A DNA stretch of 64,000 nt, from NCBI RefSeq assembly GCF_932526225.1, contig NC_064042.1, positions 729,001 through 793,000 on the forward strand, in the 5' to 3' direction. Positions 36,258 through 49,756 of this stretch are shown in pieces. Every line of letters starts with the position of its first letter. Position 1 is the stretch's first letter. The notes beneath the pieces were generated by a model. It ran no database searches and was not told where the DNA came from. It saw only the letters and a list, made by a program, of their open reading frames with translations. A program made the position numbers and the translations under genes. The DNA is from Nematostella vectensis. Taxonomy: Eukaryota > Cnidaria > Anthozoa > Actiniaria > Edwardsiidae.

Positions 36258-37728
36258 AGTAAAATACAGCTTTACTTAGTCAGCGTAGACAAAATTGCGG
36301 ATTTTGTCAATATTCTAATATGAAGATGTCAATATTCTCCCCCCTTACGTCTTTATTTCTATTTATTTTATGATTTTCACATGATACCAAAACAGCGTCT
36401 TTTTTCTTCGCTAATTTGATGTCATGTACACAATAAAAGAGATGCGCCCGTGCGCATGGCGAGTCCCCAAGGGACCCAAGACGCCCAAATAGACCTCTAT
36501 TTTTTGTCATCCACAATCTCGGCGAGCTGTGCGTGGCGTAACCGTATTACAGGCCTGGGATCCTGGTTATTGTCCTCCCCATTAATGCGCGGGTTGGGAT
36601 AACCTTGCAAGAGTGTTGTACAGCATATTCGCTCGGAAATATCGGTGCTTGGGGCCTTCGGGTTCTTTACAGCCTTCCGTAAAAGCCTTGTGCTGCCATA
36701 CCGATTGGGTAATCCGTATGTATGGTTTCCGTTTTGTTCTTCAGACCGGGTTCGATCCCAGGCCAATGGGCTTTTTTTTTAATTCGTTTTTTTTCTTTGT
36801 GCTGGACCCCCTTAATCCTGATAGGTTTTGCGCAAAAATAATAAAAAAAAGTGAGTTTGCAAAATAAGCTTGCTAGATTTATTGATTATATGTATTCAAT
36901 TTGTTCCTAGGAAGTTAACAAAAAACACAAAGCAAAGAGTTTGAGGAAGTAAACAAGTATGTGAACTTTAATGTTCTATTTGAAGGGGTGCATTTTGTAC
37001 AGTGAAGCATACATAGAATGCTTAACTGGTGGAGAGGGAAGAGGTAAAAGTTTATTGAGCATAATTTCAACAATAGCAGGGATAAGGGAGGGGCACTCTC
37101 TTCATACAATATTGCAGTTGTTACCTATTAATAAATAAGTTTGTAACATGTCTTTGTTTATTAAGCAAGGTCTATTTCTGAGACAAGCAAACTCAAGTAA
37201 GGCTGTTGAAATAACAGGTGAGTGTTAAAAGAAAAACAATTATCTGATTAGAAAACTACTGTAGATTCCTTTGCACCAAAATAAGAACAAACTTCATTTT
37301 GTTTGTTATTTATGAGGAACGAGATGAGCTCTACAAAGCCATAAAGAAATATGTATTGCTCATCTAAATTATACAAGTAAATAATAATATTAAAAAAGAA
37401 CTACTGTAAGTAATTAGAGTGGTTTTCATTAACCCGTGAAACAAAGTGTGATAGCTAAACGGTAATAGTTAGTAAAACACAAAAAAGTACAATAGAATCA
37501 GATCACCACAAAGTGTAATACGCTAAAGCGTAGTTCACGGGTTAATGAAGGTTTTGACATTTCAACCTTACATCCACATGAAAGTAATGCCTAATATCGA
37601 GTGCCCTACAGTAAGTGTTTTGCAGTCAAGTTGTTTTCTGTTAGTAGGTAAAAAAATATTCTAAATAATAGTAATCATAGCTATGGTCACCACTTACACA
37701 TATAGAACTTGTAATGAAAAGAAAGAAA

Positions 37729-37813
<85 letters not shown>

Positions 37814-38325
37814 GTCAAACAACAGAATTGCATGATAACCTTGAATATATTGAATAAAGGACTGCAAAAAAACATCTTTTGTACTAGTTGCTAGAATTGA
37901 CCCTTGGCTATTTTTAGCTGAATTCCCCTCCCCCTCTTAAAAAGAAAATAATAATAATAATAGAACAAAACTAAAAAGAAAACAAATACAACAGAGACCC
38001 CCACCAACAATTTTGATTTTTTTTACTTTGCTTTAAAAGGGGAGTGTCATGGTTAAGAGATTTGCAATAGCTCTAGAGCCCTGACACAATGAACTTCAGT
38101 GAAATTCTAATACTGACTTATGAGCTTTTGGTACATGTGGGAGACTTTAAACAAAACAAAAAAAATGACCACAAACTGTCAATAACATAGTTTTCAATAT
38201 AATATTGCATATTATTTAATAAGGTATTCACAGCTTTTGAAAAGTTCAACTGTTTGTTGACACTTAAAAGCCTACAATAATCACTGACTCCAGACATGCG
38301 CAGTACTATGTTGCTGCCCCTTTAA
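36258..38325 (-). repeat. Repeat unit R5 (long AT tract)
   Basis: 2068 bp with a 74-bp AT run (37,737-37,810). Its private variants (CTAGAATTGACCC near 37,891 and TTTTGAAAAGTTC near 38,235) recur in the unit at 41,725-43,735. Confidence 0.95.
37737..37810. repeat. AT microsatellite, 74 bp
   Basis: The duplicate unit at 41,725-43,735 has only about 20 bp here, so the tract changed length after that duplication. Confidence 0.97.
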
Positions 38326-40328
38326 AGTAAAATACAGCTTTACTTAGTAAGCGTAGACAAAATTGCGGATTTTGTCAATATTCTAATATGAAGATGTCAA
38401 TATTCTCCCCCCTTACGTCTTTATTTCTATTTATTTTATGATTTTCACATGATACCAAAACAGCGTCTTTTTTCTTTGCTAATTTGATGTCATGTACACA
38501 ATAAAAGAGATGCGCCCGTGCGCATGGCGAGTCCCCAAGGGACCCAAGACGCCCAAATAGACCTCTATTTTTAGTCATCCACAATCTCGGCGAGCTGTGC
38601 GTGGCGTAACCGTATTACAGGCCTGGGATCCTGGTTATTGTCCTCCCCATTAATGCGCGGGTTGGTATAACCTTGCAAGAGTGTTGTACAGCATATTCGC
38701 TCGGAAATATCGGTGCTTGGGGCCTTCGGGTTCTTTACAGCCTTCCGTAAAAGCCTTGTGCTGCCATACCGATTGGGTAATCCGTATGTATGGTTTTCGT
38801 TTTGTTCTTCAGACCGGGTTCGATCCCAGGCCAATGGGCTTTTTTTTTTAGTTCGTTTTTTTTTCTTTGTGCTGGACCCCCTTAAGCCTGATAGGTTTTG
38901 CGCAAAAATAATAAAAAAAAGTGAGTTTGCAAAATAAGCTTGCTAGATTTATTGATTATATGTATTCAATTTGTTCCTAGGAAGTTAACAAAAAACACAA
39001 AGCAAAAAGTTTGAGGAAGTAAACAAGTATGTGAACTTTAATGTTCTATTTGAAGGGGTGCATTTTGTACAGGGAAGCATATATAGAATGCTTAACTGGT
39101 GGAGAGGGAAGAGGTAAAAGTTTATTGAGCATAATTTCAACAATAGCAGGGGGAAGAGAGGGGCACTCTCTTCATACAATATTGCAGTTGTTACCTATTA
39201 TTAAATAAGTTTGTAACATGTCTTTGTTTATTAAGCAAGGTCTATTTCTGAGACAAGCAAACTCAAGTAAGGCTGTTGAAATAACAGGTGAGTGTTAAAA
39301 GAAAAACAATTATCTGATTAGAAAACTACTGTAGATTCCTTTGCACCAAAATAAGAACAAACTTCATTTTGTTTGTTATTTATGAGGAACGAGATGAGCT
39401 CTACAAAGCCATAAAGAAATATGTATTGCTCATCTAAATTATACAAGTAAATAATAATATTAAAAAAGAACTACTGTAAGTAATTAGAGTGGTTTTCATT
39501 AACCCGTGAAACAAAGTGTGATAGTTAAACGGTAATAGTTAGTAAAACACAAAAAAGAACAATAGAATCAGATCACAACAAAGTGTAATACGCTAAAGCG
39601 TAGTTCACGGGTTAATGAAGGTTTTGACATTTCAACCTTACATCCACATGAACTTAATGCCTAATTTCGAGTGCCCTACAGTAAGTGTTTTGCAATCAAG
39701 TTGTTTTCTGTTAGTAGGTAAAAAATTATTCTAAATAATAGTAATCATAGCTATGGTCACCACTTACACATATAGCACTTGTAATGAAAAGAAAGAAAAA
39801 ATATATATATGCAGTCAAACAACAGAATTGCATGATAACCTTGAATATATTGAATAAATGACTGCAAAAAAACATCTTTTGTACTAGTTGCCTGAATTGA
39901 CCCTTGGCTATTTTTAGCTGAATTCACCTCCCCCTCTAAAAAAGAAAATAATAATAATAATAGAACAAAAATAAAAAGAAAACAAACACAGCAGAGACCC
40001 CCACCAACAATTTTGATTTTTTTTTACTTTCCTTTAATGGGGGAGTGTCATGGTTAAGAGATTTGCAATAGCTCTAGAGCCCTGACACAATGAACTTCAG
40101 TGAAATTCTAATACTGACTTATGAGCTTTTGGTACATGTGGGAGACTTTAAACAAAACAAAAAAAAATGACCACAAACTGTCCATTAACATAGTTTTCAA
40201 TATAATATTGAATATTATTTAATAAGGTATTGACAGCTTTTAAAAAGTTCAACTGTTTGTAGACACTTAAAAGCCTACAATAAACACTGACTACAGACAT
40301 GCGCAGTACTATGCTGCTGCCCCTTTAA
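38326..40328 (-). repeat. Repeat unit R6
   Basis: Standard 2003-bp unit. Variants such as CTAATTTCGAG near 39,661 and GAATTCACCTCC near 39,920 recur in the unit at 43,736-45,737. Confidence 0.95.
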
Positions 40329-41724
40329 AGTAAAATACAGCTTTACTTATTCAGCGTAGACAATATTGCGGATTTTGTCAATATTCTAATATGAATATGT
40401 CAATATTCTCCCCCCTTACGTCTTTATTTCTATTTAATTTATGCTTTTCACATGATACCACAACAGCGTCTTTTTTCTTCGCTAATTTGATGTCATGTAC
40501 ACAATAAAAGAGATGCGCCCGTGCGCATGGCGAGTCCCCAAGGGACCCAAGACGCCCAAATAGACCTCTATTTTTTGTCATCCACAATCTCGGCGAGCTG
40601 TGCGTGGCGTAACCGTAATATAGGCCTGGGATCCTGGTTATTGTCCTCCCCATTAATGCGCGGGTTGGGATAACCTTGCAAGAGTGTTGTACAGCATATT
40701 CGCTCGGAAATATCGGTGCTTGGGGCCTTCGGGTTCTTTACAGCCTTCCGTAAAAGCCTTGTGCTGCCATACCGATTGGGTAATCCGTATGTATGGTTTC
40801 CGTTTTGTTCTTCAGACCGGGTTCGATCCCAGGCCAATGGGTTTTTTTCTTAGTTCGTTTTTTTTTTCTTTGTGCTGGAACCCCTTAATCCTGATAGGTT
40901 TTGCGCAAAAATAATAAAAAAAAGTGAGTTTGCAAAATAAGCTTGCTAGATTTATTGATTATATGTATTCAATTTGTTCCTAGGAAGTTAACAAAAAACA
41001 CAAAGCAAAAGGTTTGAGGAAGTAAACAAGTATGTGAACTTTAATGTTCTATTTGAAGGGGTGCATTTTGTACAGGGAAGAATATATAGAATGCTTAACT
41101 GGTGGAGAGGGAAGAGGTAAAAGTTTATTGAGCATAATTTCAACAATAGCAGGGGGAAGAGAGGGGCACTCTCTTCATACAATATTGCAGTTGTTACCTA
41201 TTATTAAATAAGTTTGTAACATGTCTTTGTTTATTAAGCAAGGTCTATTTCTGAGACAAGCAAACTCAAGTAAGGCTGTTGAAATAACAGGTGAGTGTTA
41301 AAAGAAAAACAATTATCTGATTAGAAAACTACTGTAGATTCCTTTGCACCAAAATAAGAACAAACTTCATTTTGTTTGTTATTTATGAGGAACGAGATGA
41401 GCTCTACAAAGCCATAAAGAAATATGTATTGCTCATCTAAATTATACAAGTAAATAATAATATTAAAAAAGAACTACTGTAAGTAATTAGAGTGGTTTTC
41501 ATTAACCCGTGAAACAAAGTGTGATAGTTAAACGGTAATAGTTAGTAAAACACTAGTACAAACAAACCACAAACTGTCAATTAACATAGTTTTCAATATA
41601 ATATTGCATATTATTTAATAAGGTATTGACAGCTTTTAAAAAGTTCAACTGTTTGTAGACACTTAAAAGCCTACAATAATCACTGACTCCAGACATGCGC
41701 AGTACTATGTTGCTGCACCTTTAA
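40329..41724 (-). repeat. Repeat unit R7 (1.40 kb, same deletion as R4)
   Basis: Carries the identical deletion and filler junction seen in the unit at 34,863-36,257, here at about 41,551-41,567. It is a copy of that unit. Confidence 0.93.
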
Positions 41725-43735
41725 AGTAAAATACAGCTTTACTTAGTCAGCGTAGACAAAATTGCGGATTTTGTCAATATTCTAATATGAAGATGTCAAT
41801 ATTCTCCCCCCTTACGTCTTTATTTCTATTTATTTATGATTTTCACATGATACCAAAACAGCGTCTTTTTTCTTCGCTAATTTGATGTCATGTACACAAT
41901 AAAAGAGATGCGCCCGTGCGCATGGCGAGTCCCCAAGGGACCCAAGACGCCCAAATAGACCTCTATTTTTTGTCATCCACAATCTCGGCGAGCTGTGCGT
42001 GGCGTAACCGTATTACAGGCCTGGGATCCTGGTTATTGTCCTCCCCATTAATGCGCGGGTTGGGATAACCTTGCAAGAGTGTTGTACAGCATATTCGCTC
42101 GGAAATATCGGTGCTTGGGGCCTTCGGGTTCTTTACAGCCTTCCGTAAAAGCCTTGTGCTGCCATACCGATTGGGTAATCCGTATGTATGGTTTCCGTTT
42201 TGTTCTTCAGACCGGGTTCGATCCCAGGCCAATGGGCTTTTTTTTTTAATTCGTTTTTTTTCTTTGTGCTTGACCCCCTTAATCCTGATAGGTTTTGCGA
42301 AAAAATAATAAAAAAAGGGAGTTTCCAAAATAAGCTTGCTAGATTTATTGATTATATGTATTCAATTTGTTCCTAGGAAGTTAACAAAAAACACAAAGCA
42401 AAGAGTTTGAGGAAGTAAACAAGTATGTGAACTTTAATGTTCTATTTGAAGGGGTGCATTTTGTACAGTGAAGCATACATAGAATGCTTAACTGGTGGAG
42501 AGGGAAGAGGTAAAAGTTTATTGAGCATAATTTCAACAATAGCAGGGATAAGGGAGGGGCACTCTCTTCATACAGTATTGCAGTTGTTACCTATTAATAA
42601 ATAAGATTGTAACATGTCTTTGTTTATTAAGCAAGGTCTATTTCTGAGACAAGCAAACTCAAGTAAGGCTGTTGAAATAACAGGTGAGTGTTAAAAGAAA
42701 AACAATTATCTGATTAGAAAACTACTGTAGATTCCTTTGCACCAAAATAAGAACAAACTTCATTTTGTTTGTTATTTATGAGGAACGAGATGAGCTCTAC
42801 AAAGCCATAAAGAAATATGTATTGCTCATCTAAATTATACAAGTAAATAATAATATTAAAAAAGAACTACTGTAAGTAATTAGAGTGGTTTTCATTAACC
42901 CGTGAAACAAAGTGTGATAGCTAAACGGTAATAGTTAGTAAAACACAAAAAAGTACAATAGAATCAGATCACCACAAAGTGTAATACGCTAAAGCGTAGT
43001 TCACGGGTTAATGAAGGTTTTGACATTTCAACCTTACATCCACATGAAAGTAATGCCTAATATCGAGTGCCCTACAGTAAGTGTTTTGCAGTCAAGTTGT
43101 TTTCTGTTAGTAGGTAAAAAAATATTCTAAATAATAGTAATCATAGCTATGGTCACCACTTACACATATAGAACTTGTAATGAAAAGAAAGAAAAAAAAA
43201 ATATATATATATATATATATGCAGTCAAACAACAGAATTGCATGATAACCTTGAATATATTGAATAAAGGACTGCAAAAAAACATCTTTTGTACTAGTTG
43301 CTAGAATTGACCCTTGGCTATTTTTAGCTGAATTCCCCTCCCCCTCTAAAAAAGAAAATAATAATAATAATAGAACAAAACTAAAAAGAAAACAAATACA
43401 ACAGAGACCCCCACCAACAATTTTGATTTTTTTTACTTTGCTTTAAAAGGGGAGTGTCATGGTTAAGAGATTTGCAATAGCTCTAGAGCCCTGACACAAT
43501 GAACTTCAGTGAAATTCTAATACTGACTTATGATCTTTTGGTACATGTTGGAGACTTTAAACAAAACAAAACAAATGACCACAAACTGTCAATAACATAG
43601 TTTTCAATATAATATTGCATATTATTTAATAAGGTATTCACAGCTTTTGAAAAGTTCAACTGTTTGTTGACACTTAAAAGCCTACAATAATCACTGACTC
43701 CAGACATGCGCAGTACTATGTTGCTGCCCCTTTAA
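41725..43735 (-). repeat. Repeat unit R8
   Basis: 2011 bp, the duplicate partner of the unit at 36,258-38,325. The two differ mainly in AT-run length (about 20 bp here against 74). Confidence 0.95.
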
Positions 43736-45737
43736 AGTAAAATACAGCTTTACTTAGTAAGCGTAGACAAAATTGCGGATTTTGTCAATATTCTAATATG
43801 AAGATGTCAATATTCTCCCCCCTTACGTCTTTATTTCTATTTATTTTATGATTTTCACATGATACCAAAACAGCGTCTTTTTTCTTTGCTAATTTGATGT
43901 CATGTACACAATAAAAGAGATGCGCCCGTGCGCATGGCGAGTCCCCAAGGGACCCAAGACGCCCAAATAGACCTCTATTTTTTGTCATCCACAATCTCGG
44001 CGAGCTGTGCGTGGCGTAACCGTATTACAGGCCTGGGATCCTGGTTATTGTCCTCCCCATTAATGCGCGGGTTGGTATAACCTTGCAAGAGTGTTGTACA
44101 GCATATTCGCTAGGAAATAACAGTGCTTGGGGCCTTCGGGTTCTTTACAGCCTTCCGTAAAAGCCTTGTGCTGCCATACCGATTGGGTAATCCGTATGTA
44201 TGGTTTTCGTTTTGTTCTTCAGACCGGGTTCGATCCCAGGCCAATGGGCTTTTTTTTTAGTTCGTTTTTTTTTTCTTTGTGCTGGACCCCCTTAAGCCTG
44301 ATAGGTTTTGCGCAAAAATAATAAAAAAAAGTGAGTTTGCAAAATAAGCTTGCTAGATTTATTGATTATATGTATTCAATTTGTTCCTAGGAAGTTAACA
44401 AAAAACACAAAGCAAAAAGTTTGAGGAAGTAAACAAGTATGTGAACTTTAATGTTCTATTTGAAGGGGTGCATTTTGTACAGGGAAGCATATATAGAATG
44501 CTTAACTGGTGGAGAGGGAAGAGGTAAAAGTTTATTGAGCATAATTTCAACAATAGCAGGGGGAAGAGAGGGGCACTCTCTTCATACAATATTGCAGTTG
44601 TTACCTATTATTAAATAAGTTTGTAACATGTCTTTGTTTATTAAGCAAGGTCTATTTCTGAGACAAGCAAACTCAAGTAAGGCTGTTGAAATAACAGGTG
44701 AGTGTTAAAAGAAAAACAATTATCTGATTAGAAAACTACTGTAGATTCCTTTGCACCAAAATAAGAACAAACTTCATTTTGTTTGTTATTTATGAGGAAC
44801 GAGATGAGCTCTACAAAGCCATAAAGAAATATGTATTGCTCATCTAAATTATACAAGTAAATAATAATATTAAAAAAGAACTACTGTAAGTAATTAGAGT
44901 GGTTTTCATTAACCCGTGAAACAAAGTGTGATAGTTAAACGGTAATAGTTAGTAAAACACAAAAAAGAACAATAGAATCAGATCACAACAAAGTGTAATA
45001 CGCTAAAGCGTAGTTCACGGGTTAATGAAGGTTTTGACATTTCAACCTTACATCCACATGAAATTAATGCCTAATTTCGAGTGCCCTACAGTAAGTGTTT
45101 TGCAATCAAGTTGTTTTCTGTTAGTAGGTAAAAAATTATTCTAAATAATAGTAATCATAGCTATGGTCACCACTTACACATATAGCACTTGTAATGAAAA
45201 GAAAGAAAAAATATATATATGCAGTCAAACAACAGAATTGCATGATAACCTTGAATATATTGAATAAATGACTGCAAAAAAACATCTTTTGTACTAGTTG
45301 CTTGAATTGACCCTTGGCTATTTTTAGCTGAATTCACCTCCCCCTCTAACAAAGAAAATAATAATAATAATAGAACAAAAATAAAAAGAAAACAAACACA
45401 GCAGAGACCCCCACCAACAATTTTGATTTTTTTTTACTTTCCTTTAATGGGGGAGTGTCATGGTTAAGAGATTTGCAATAGCTCTAGAGCCCTGACACAA
45501 TGAACTTCAGTGAAATTCTAATACTGACTTATGAGCTTTTGGTACATGTGGGAGACGTTAAACAAAACAAAAAAAATGACCACAAACTGTCCATTAACAT
45601 AGTTTTCAATATAATATTGCATATTATTTAATAAGGTATTGACAGCTTTTAAAAAGTTCAACTGTTTGTAGACACTTAAAAGCCTACAATAAACACTGAC
45701 TCCAGACATGCGCAGTACTATGCTGCTGCCCCTTTAA
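43736..45737 (-). repeat. Repeat unit R9
   Basis: 2002 bp, the duplicate partner of the unit at 38,326-40,328. The core has small changes near 44,112-44,122 (CGCTAGGAAATAACAG). Confidence 0.95.
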
Positions 45738-47750
45738 AGTAAAATACAGCTTTACTTAGTCAGCGTAGACAATATTGCGGATTTTGTCAATATTCTAATA
45801 TGAATATGTCAATATTCTCCCCCCTTACGTCTTTATTTCTATTTATTTTATGCTTTTCACATGATACCAAAACAGCGTCTTTTTTCTTCGCTAATTTGAT
45901 GTCATGTACACAATAAAAGAGATGCGCCCGTGCGCATGGCGAGTCCCCAAGGGACCCAAGACGCCCAAATAGACCTCTATTTTTTGTCATCCACAATCTC
46001 GGCGAGCTGTGCGTGGCGTAACCGTATTACAGGACTGGGATCCTAGTTATTGTCCTCCCCAATAATGCGCGGGTTGGGATAACCTTGCAAGAGTGTTGTA
46101 CAGCATATTCGCTCGGAAATATCGGTGCTTGGGGCCTTCGGGTTCTTTACAGCCTTCTGTAAAAGCCTTGTGCTGCCATACCGATTGGGTAATCCGTATG
46201 TATGGTTTCCGTTTTGTTCTTCAGACCGGGTTCGATCCCAGGCCAATGGGCTTTTTTTTTTATTCGTTTTCTTTCTTTGTGCTTGACCCCCCTAATCCTG
46301 ATTGGTTTTGCGCAAAAATAATAAAAAAAAGTGAGTTTGCAAAATAAGCTTGCTGGATTTATTGATTATATGTATTCAATTTGTTCCTAGGAAGTTAACA
46401 AAAAACACAAAGCAAAGATTTTGAGGAAGTAAACAAGTATGTGAACTTTAATGTTCTATTTGAAGGGGCGCATTTTGTACAGGGAAGCATACAAAGAATG
46501 CTTAACTGGTGGAGAGGGGAAAGGTAACAGTTTATTGAGCATAATGTCAACAATAGCAGGGGGAAGGGAGGGGCACTCTCTTCATACAATATTGCAGTTG
46601 TTACCTATTATTAAATAAGTTTGTAAGATATATTTGTTTATTAAGCAAGGTATATTTCTGAGACAAGCAAACTCAAGTAAGAGCTGTTGAAATAACAGGT
46701 GAGTGTTAAAAGAAAAACAATTATCTGATTAGAAAACTACTGTAGATTCCTTTGCACCAAAATAAGAACAAACTTCATTTCGTTTGTTATTTTTGAGGAA
46801 CGAGATGAACTCTACAAGGCAAAGAATAAATATGTATTGCTCATCTAAATTATACAAGTAAATAATAATATAAAAAAAGAATTAATGTAAGTAATTAGAG
46901 TGGTTTTCATTAACTCGTGAAACAAGGTGTGATAGTTAAACAGTAATAGTTAGTAAACACACAAAAAAGAACAATAGAATCAGATCACAACAAAGTGTAA
47001 TACGCTAAAGCGTAGTTCACGGGTTAATGAAGGTTTTGACATTTTAACCTTACATCCACATGAAGGTAATGCCTAATATCGAGTGCCCTACAGTAAGTGT
47101 TTTGCAGTCAAGTTGTTTTCTTTTAGTAGGTAAAAAAATATTCTAAATAATAGTAATCATAGCTATGGTCACCACTTACACATATAGAACTTGTAATGAA
47201 AAGAAAGAAAAAAAAAATATATATATATATATATGCAGTCAAACAACAGAATTGCATAATAACCTTGAATATATTGAATAAAGGACTGCAAAAAACATCT
47301 TTTGTACTAGTTGCTTGAATTGACCCTTGGCTATTTTTAGCTGAATTCCCCTCCCCCTCTAAAAAAGAAAATAATAATAATAATAGAACAAAACTAAAAA
47401 GAAAACAAACACAACAGAGACCCTCACCAACAATTTTGATTTTTTTTTACTTTCCTTTAAAAGGGGAGTGTCATGGTTAAGAGATTTGCAATAGCTCTAA
47501 AGCCCTGACACAATGAACTTCAGTGAAATTCTAATACTGACTTATGAGCTTTTGGTACATGTGGGAGACTTTAAACAAAACAAAAAAAATGACCACAAAC
47601 TGTCAATTAACATAGTTTTCAATATAATATTGCATATTATTTAATAAGGTATTCACAGCTTTTAAAAAGTTCAACTGTTTGTTGACACTTAAAAGCCTAC
47701 AATAATCACTGACTCCAGACATGCGCAGTACTATGTGGCTGCCCCTTTAA
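45738..47750 (-). repeat. Repeat unit R10
   Basis: Standard unit of 2013 bp. In its MITE the left inverted end is altered to TTAACTCGTG, a variant shared by several later units. Confidence 0.95.
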
Positions 47751-49756
47751 AGTAAAATACAGCTTTACTTAGTCAGCGTAGACAAAATTGCGGATTTTGT
47801 CAATATTCTAATATGAAGATGTCAATATTCTCCCCCCTTACGTCTTTATTTCTATTTATTTTATGATTTTCACATGATACCAAAACAGCGTCTTTTTTCT
47901 TCGCTAATTTGATGTCATGTACACAATAAAAGAGATGCGCCCGTGCGCATGGCGAGTCCCCAAGGGACCCAAGACGCCCAAATAGACCTCTATTTTTTGG
48001 CATCCACAATCTCGGCGAGCTGTGCGTGGCGTAACCGTATTACAGGCCTGGGATCCTGGTTATTGTCCTCCCCATTAATGCGCGGGTTGGGATAACCTTG
48101 CAAGAGTGTTGTACAGCATATTCGCTCGGAAATATCGGTGCTTGGGGCCTTCGGGTTCTTTACAGCCTTCCGTAAAAGCCTTGTGCTGCCATACCGATTG
48201 GGTAATCCGTATGTATGGTTTCCGTTTTGTTCTTCAGACCGGGTTCGATCCCAGGCCAATGGGCGTTTTTTTTAATTCGTTTTTTTTTTTCTTTGTGCTG
48301 GACCCCCTTAATCCTGATACGTTTTGCGCAAAAATAATAAAAAAGTGAGTTTGCAAAATAAGCTTGCTAGATTTATTGATTATATGTATTCAATTTTTTC
48401 CTAGGAAGTTAACAAAAAACACAAAGCAAAGAGTTTGAGGAAGTAAACAAGTATGTGAACTTTAATGTTCTATTTGAAGGGGTGCATTTTGTACAGGGAA
48501 GCATACATAGAATGCTTAACTGGTGGAGAGGGAAGAGGTAAAAGTTTATTGAGCATAATTTCAACAATAGCAGGGGGAAGAGAGGGGCACTCTCTTCATA
48601 CAATATTGCAGTTGTTACCTATTATTAAATAAGTTTGTAACATGTCTTTGTTTATTAAGCAAGGTCTATTTCTGAGACAAGCAAACTCAAGTAAGGCTGT
48701 TGAAATAACAGGTGAGTGTTAAAAGAAAAACAATTATCTGATTAGAAAACTACTGTAGATTCCTTTTCACCAAAATAAGAACAAACTTCATTTTGTTTGT
48801 TATTTATGAGGAACGAGGTGAGCTCTACAAAGCCATAAAGAAATATGTATTGCTCATGTAAATTATACAAGTAAATGATAATATTAAAAAAGAACTACTG
48901 TAAGTAATTAGAGTGGTTTTCATTAACCCGTGAAACAAAGTGTGATAGTTAAACGGTAATAGTTAGAAAAAAAAACACAAAAAAGAACAATAGAATCAGA
49001 TCACCACAAAATGTAATACGCTAAAGCGTAGTTCAAGGGTTAATGAAGGTTTTGACATTTCAACCTTACATCCACATGAAAGTAATGCCTAATATCGAGT
49101 GCCCTACAGTAAGTGTTTTGCAGTCAAGTTGTTTTCTGTTAGTAGGTAAAAAATTATTCTAAATAATAGTAATCATAGCTATGGTCACCACTTTCACATA
49201 TAGCACTTGTAATGAAAAGAAAGAAAAATTATATATATGCAGTCAAACAACAGAATTGCATGATAACCTTTAATATATTGAATAAAGGACTGCAAAAAAT
49301 CATCTTTTGTACTAGTTGCTTGAATTGACCCTTGGCTATTTTTAGCTGAATTCCCCTCCCCCTCTAAAAAAGAAAATAATAATAATAATAGAACAAAACT
49401 AAAAAGAAAACAAACACAGCAGAGACCCCCACCAACAATTTTGATTTTTTTTTTACTTTCCTTTAAAGGGGGAGTGTCATGTTTAAGAGATTTGCAATAG
49501 CTCTAGAGCCCTGACACAATGAACTTCAGTGAAATTCTAATACTGACTTATGAGCTTTTGGTACATGTGGGAGACGTTAAACAAAACAAAAAAAATGACC
49601 ACAAACTGTCAATTAGCATAGTTTTCAATATAATATTGCATATTATTTAATAAGGTATTGACAGCTTTTAAAAAGTTCAACTGTTTGTAGACACTTAAAA
49701 GCCTACAATAATCAGTGACTCCAGACATGCGCAGTACTATGTTGCAGCCCCTTTAA
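47751..49756 (-). repeat. Repeat unit R11
   Basis: Standard 2006-bp unit. An extra A-run lies inside the MITE near 48,966-48,976, and one end reads TTCAAGGGTTAA instead of TTCACGGGTTAA. Confidence 0.95.
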
